Source: Streptomyces dysideae
GTDB lineage: Bacteria; Actinomycetota; Actinomycetes; Streptomycetales; Streptomycetaceae
DNA length: 64,000 nt
Assembly (NCBI RefSeq): GCF_001514305.1
Contig: NZ_KQ949078.1
Coordinates: 183,097 to 247,096 of the forward strand
Direction: 5' to 3'
This document shows positions 62,464-64,000 of the stretch, in pieces. A program made the position numbers and the translations under genes. Each line of letters starts with the position of its first letter. Position 1 is the first letter of the stretch. Under the pieces are notes generated by a model. It saw only the letters and a list, made by a program, of their open reading frames with translations. It was not told where the DNA came from and ran no database searches.

Positions 62464-63467
62464 TGACCACCGTCGCCCTCAAACCGGCCACCATGGCGCA
62501 GGCCCTCACACGGGCGATGCGCGACGCCATGGCCGCCGACCCGGCCGTCCACGTCATGGGCGAGGACGTCGGCACCCTCGGCGGTGTCTTCCGGGTCACC
62601 GACGGACTCGCCAAGGAGTTCGGCGAGGACCGCTGCACCGACACCCCGCTGGCCGAGGCGGGCATCCTCGGCACGGCCGTCGGCATGGCGATGTACGGGC
62701 TGCGCCCGGTCGTGGAGATGCAGTTCGACGCGTTCGCGTACCCCGCGTTCGAGCAGCTGATCTCGCACGTCTCACGGATGCGCAACCGCACGCGCGGCGC
62801 GATGCCGCTCCCGATCACCATCCGCGTCCCCTACGGCGGCGGCATCGGCGGCGTCGAGCACCACAGCGACTCCTCCGAGGCGTACTACATGGCGACTCCG
62901 GGCCTCCATGTCGTCACCCCCGCGACGGTCGCCGACGCCTACGGGCTGCTGCGCGCCGCCATCGCCTCCGACGACCCGGTCGTCTTCCTGGAGCCCAAGC
63001 GGCTGTACTGGTCGAAGGACTCCTGGAACCCGGACGAGCCGCGGACCGTTGAACCGATTGGCCGCGCGGTGGTGCGGCGCTCGGGCCGGAGCGCCACGCT
63101 TGTCACGTACGGACCGTCCGTGCCCGTCTGCCTCGAAGCCGCCGAGGCGGCCCGGGACGAGGGCTGGGACCTCGAAGTCGTCGACCTGCGCTCCCTGGTG
63201 CCGTTCGACGACGAGACGGTCAGCGCCTCGGTACGGCGGACCGGGCGAGCGGTCGTCGTGCACGAGTCGGGCGGGTTCGGCGGCCCGGGCGGGGAGATCG
63301 CGGCCCGCGTCACGGAGCGCTGCTTCCACCATCTTGAGGCGCCGGTGCTGCGCGTGGCCGGGTTCGACATCCCCTACCCGCCGCCGATGCTGGAGCGTCA
63401 CCACCTGCCCGGCGTGGACCGGATCCTGGACGCCGTGGGGCGTCTGCAGTGGGAGGCGGAGAGCTGA
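62463..63467 (+). CDS. 2-oxo acid dehydrogenase E1 component beta subunit
   Basis: The 334-residue protein starts at ATG 62463 inside the E1alpha stop. It has MGEDVGTLGGVFRVTDGLAK, DTPLAEAGILGTAVGMAMYG, YGGGIGGVEHHSDSSEAYYM, and the C-terminal transketolase domain with VVVHESGGFGGPGGEIAARV. E1beta completes the ThDP site and binds E2. Its stop overlaps the E2 start. Confidence 0.94.
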   Translation: MTTVALKPATMAQALTRAMRDAMAADPAVHVMGEDVGTLGGVFRVTDGLAKEFGEDRCTDTPLAEAGILGTAVGMAMYGLRPVVEMQFDAFAYPAFEQLISHVSRMRNRTRGAMPLPITIRVPYGGGIGGVEHHSDSSEAYYMATPGLHVVTPATVADAYGLLRAAIASDDPVVFLEPKRLYWSKDSWNPDEPRTVEPIGRAVVRRSGRSATLVTYGPSVPVCLEAAEAARDEGWDLEVVDLRSLVPFDDETVSASVRRTGRAVVVHESGGFGGPGGEIAARVTERCFHHLEAPVLRVAGFDIPYPPPMLERHHLPGVDRILDAVGRLQWEAES

Positions 63468-64000
63468 TGGCCCAAGTGCTGGAGTTCAGGCTGCCCGATC
63501 TCGGCGAGGGCCTGACCGGGGCGGAGATCGTCCGCTGGCTGGTCCAGGTCGGCGACGTCGTCGCCGTCGACCAGCCGGTCGTCGAGGTCGAGACGGCCAA
63601 GGCGATGATCGACGTGCCCTGCCCCTACGGCGGTGTCGTCACGGCCCGCTTCGGCGAGGAGGGCACGGAACTGCCCGTCGGGGCGCCGCTGCTGATGGTG
63701 GCGGTGGGGACACCGGCCTCCGGCGGTTCGACCGAGGGGTCGGGCAACGTGCTGGTGGGATACGGCACATCGGAAGCACCCGCACGGCGGCGGAGGGTAC
63801 GCCCGACGGGACCGGCGGCACCCGTGCGGTCTCCGGGAGAGGGGGCGGGCGGCGCCGGGGACGCGGCGCCCGCCTCACACGGTGCCGGAGCGACTCCCCC
63901 CGGGGCCCGGAGCTCGACGGCTGACGCGGGCGAACGGGCCGTGTCCGAGGGCGCCCCATCCGCTCGCGCGCGGGGAGCGGGCGCTTCCGGCGCCGGCCTG
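63467..64000 (+). CDS. 2-oxo acid dehydrogenase E2 component, lipoyl domain (partial at right edge)
   Basis: ATG 63467 opens a frame that continues past the window. Residues 1-80 form a lipoyl domain: FRLPDLGEGLTGAEIVRWLV, then VVEVETAKAMIDVPCPYGGV with the Lys to be lipoylated in ETAKAM. After it comes a long Ala/Gly/Pro/Ser-rich flexible linker. The peripheral-subunit-binding and acyltransferase domains would lie to the right. E2 receives the acyl group from E1 and makes acyl-CoA. Confidence 0.93.
   Translation, partial: MAQVLEFRLPDLGEGLTGAEIVRWLVQVGDVVAVDQPVVEVETAKAMIDVPCPYGGVVTARFGEEGTELPVGAPLLMVAVGTPASGGSTEGSGNVLVGYGTSEAPARRRRVRPTGPAAPVRSPGEGAGGAGDAAPASHGAGATPPGARSSTADAGERAVSEGAPSARARGAGASGAGL

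Overview
The window is high-GC actinobacterial DNA, almost certainly from a Streptomyces. GTG/TTG starts, SsgA-like and SpoIIE-type developmental proteins, very large LuxR (LAL) regulators, a BkdR-like regulator beside a 2-oxo acid dehydrogenase operon, and a PaaN/PaaH pair all point there. No rRNA, tRNA or CRISPR array was seen.

Left part (1 to about 42.4 kb) is accessory and heavily rearranged. It opens with a Tn7/Tn5053-like transposition gene in which a DDE transposase (TniA type) and an AAA+ ATPase (TniB type) are read as one uninterrupted frame; a TGTCA-type end with a 21-bp inverted repeat lies at 2318-2383. Outside that end are a degenerate NUDIX-like gene and a small unknown gene. 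Then follow a LAL regulator, an HSL-type esterase, a cupin, an AzoR-like reductase, and a luciferase-like monooxygenase/FAD oxidase pair divergent from an HxlR regulator. A PAS-GAF-SpoIIE-HATPase protein that lacks predicted catalytic residues comes next, then an acyl-CoA-dehydrogenase-like flavoenzyme with an esterase.

From 19 to 41 kb lies a redox-enzyme island. It holds a GlcG/HbpS-like protein, several short-chain dehydrogenases (SDRs), a Dps-like protein, an aldehyde dehydrogenase, an MFS transporter and an XRE (MmyB-like) regulator. It also holds a complete three-subunit molybdenum hydroxylase (Fe-S, FAD, Mo subunits) with an XdhC-type maturation factor, an SsgA-like protein, and LuxR, AraC and TetR regulators. 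Between these genes are many gene scars: an acyltransferase stub, SDR fragments, a DoxX tail, a CU044_5270-like tail, a frameshifted XRE gene, a duplicated Fe-S fragment joined to a GlcG-like start, an internally deleted IS630 transposase and a truncated LuxR. Two copies of one SDR-SDR gene pair survive as complementary halves near 27.6 and 35.7 kb.

Right part (42.4-64 kb) looks like ordinary chromosome core with tightly packed operons. It has a DUF1304 membrane protein, a polysaccharide deacetylase lipoprotein, a 1402-residue XRE-NTPase-WD40 protein with a 42-bp tandem repeat, a DUF2252 protein, a J-domain-like protein, a rhodanese, an acyl-CoA dehydrogenase, and a DUF5819-HTTM-SpoU methyltransferase operon. 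It ends with paaN, a PaaH-like dehydrogenase with a TetR regulator, and a BkdR-like regulator divergent from the E1alpha-E1beta-E2 operon that runs off the right edge. A TetR-type palindrome upstream of the PaaH-like gene recurs in degenerate form upstream of E1alpha, suggesting shared control of acyl-CoA catabolism.
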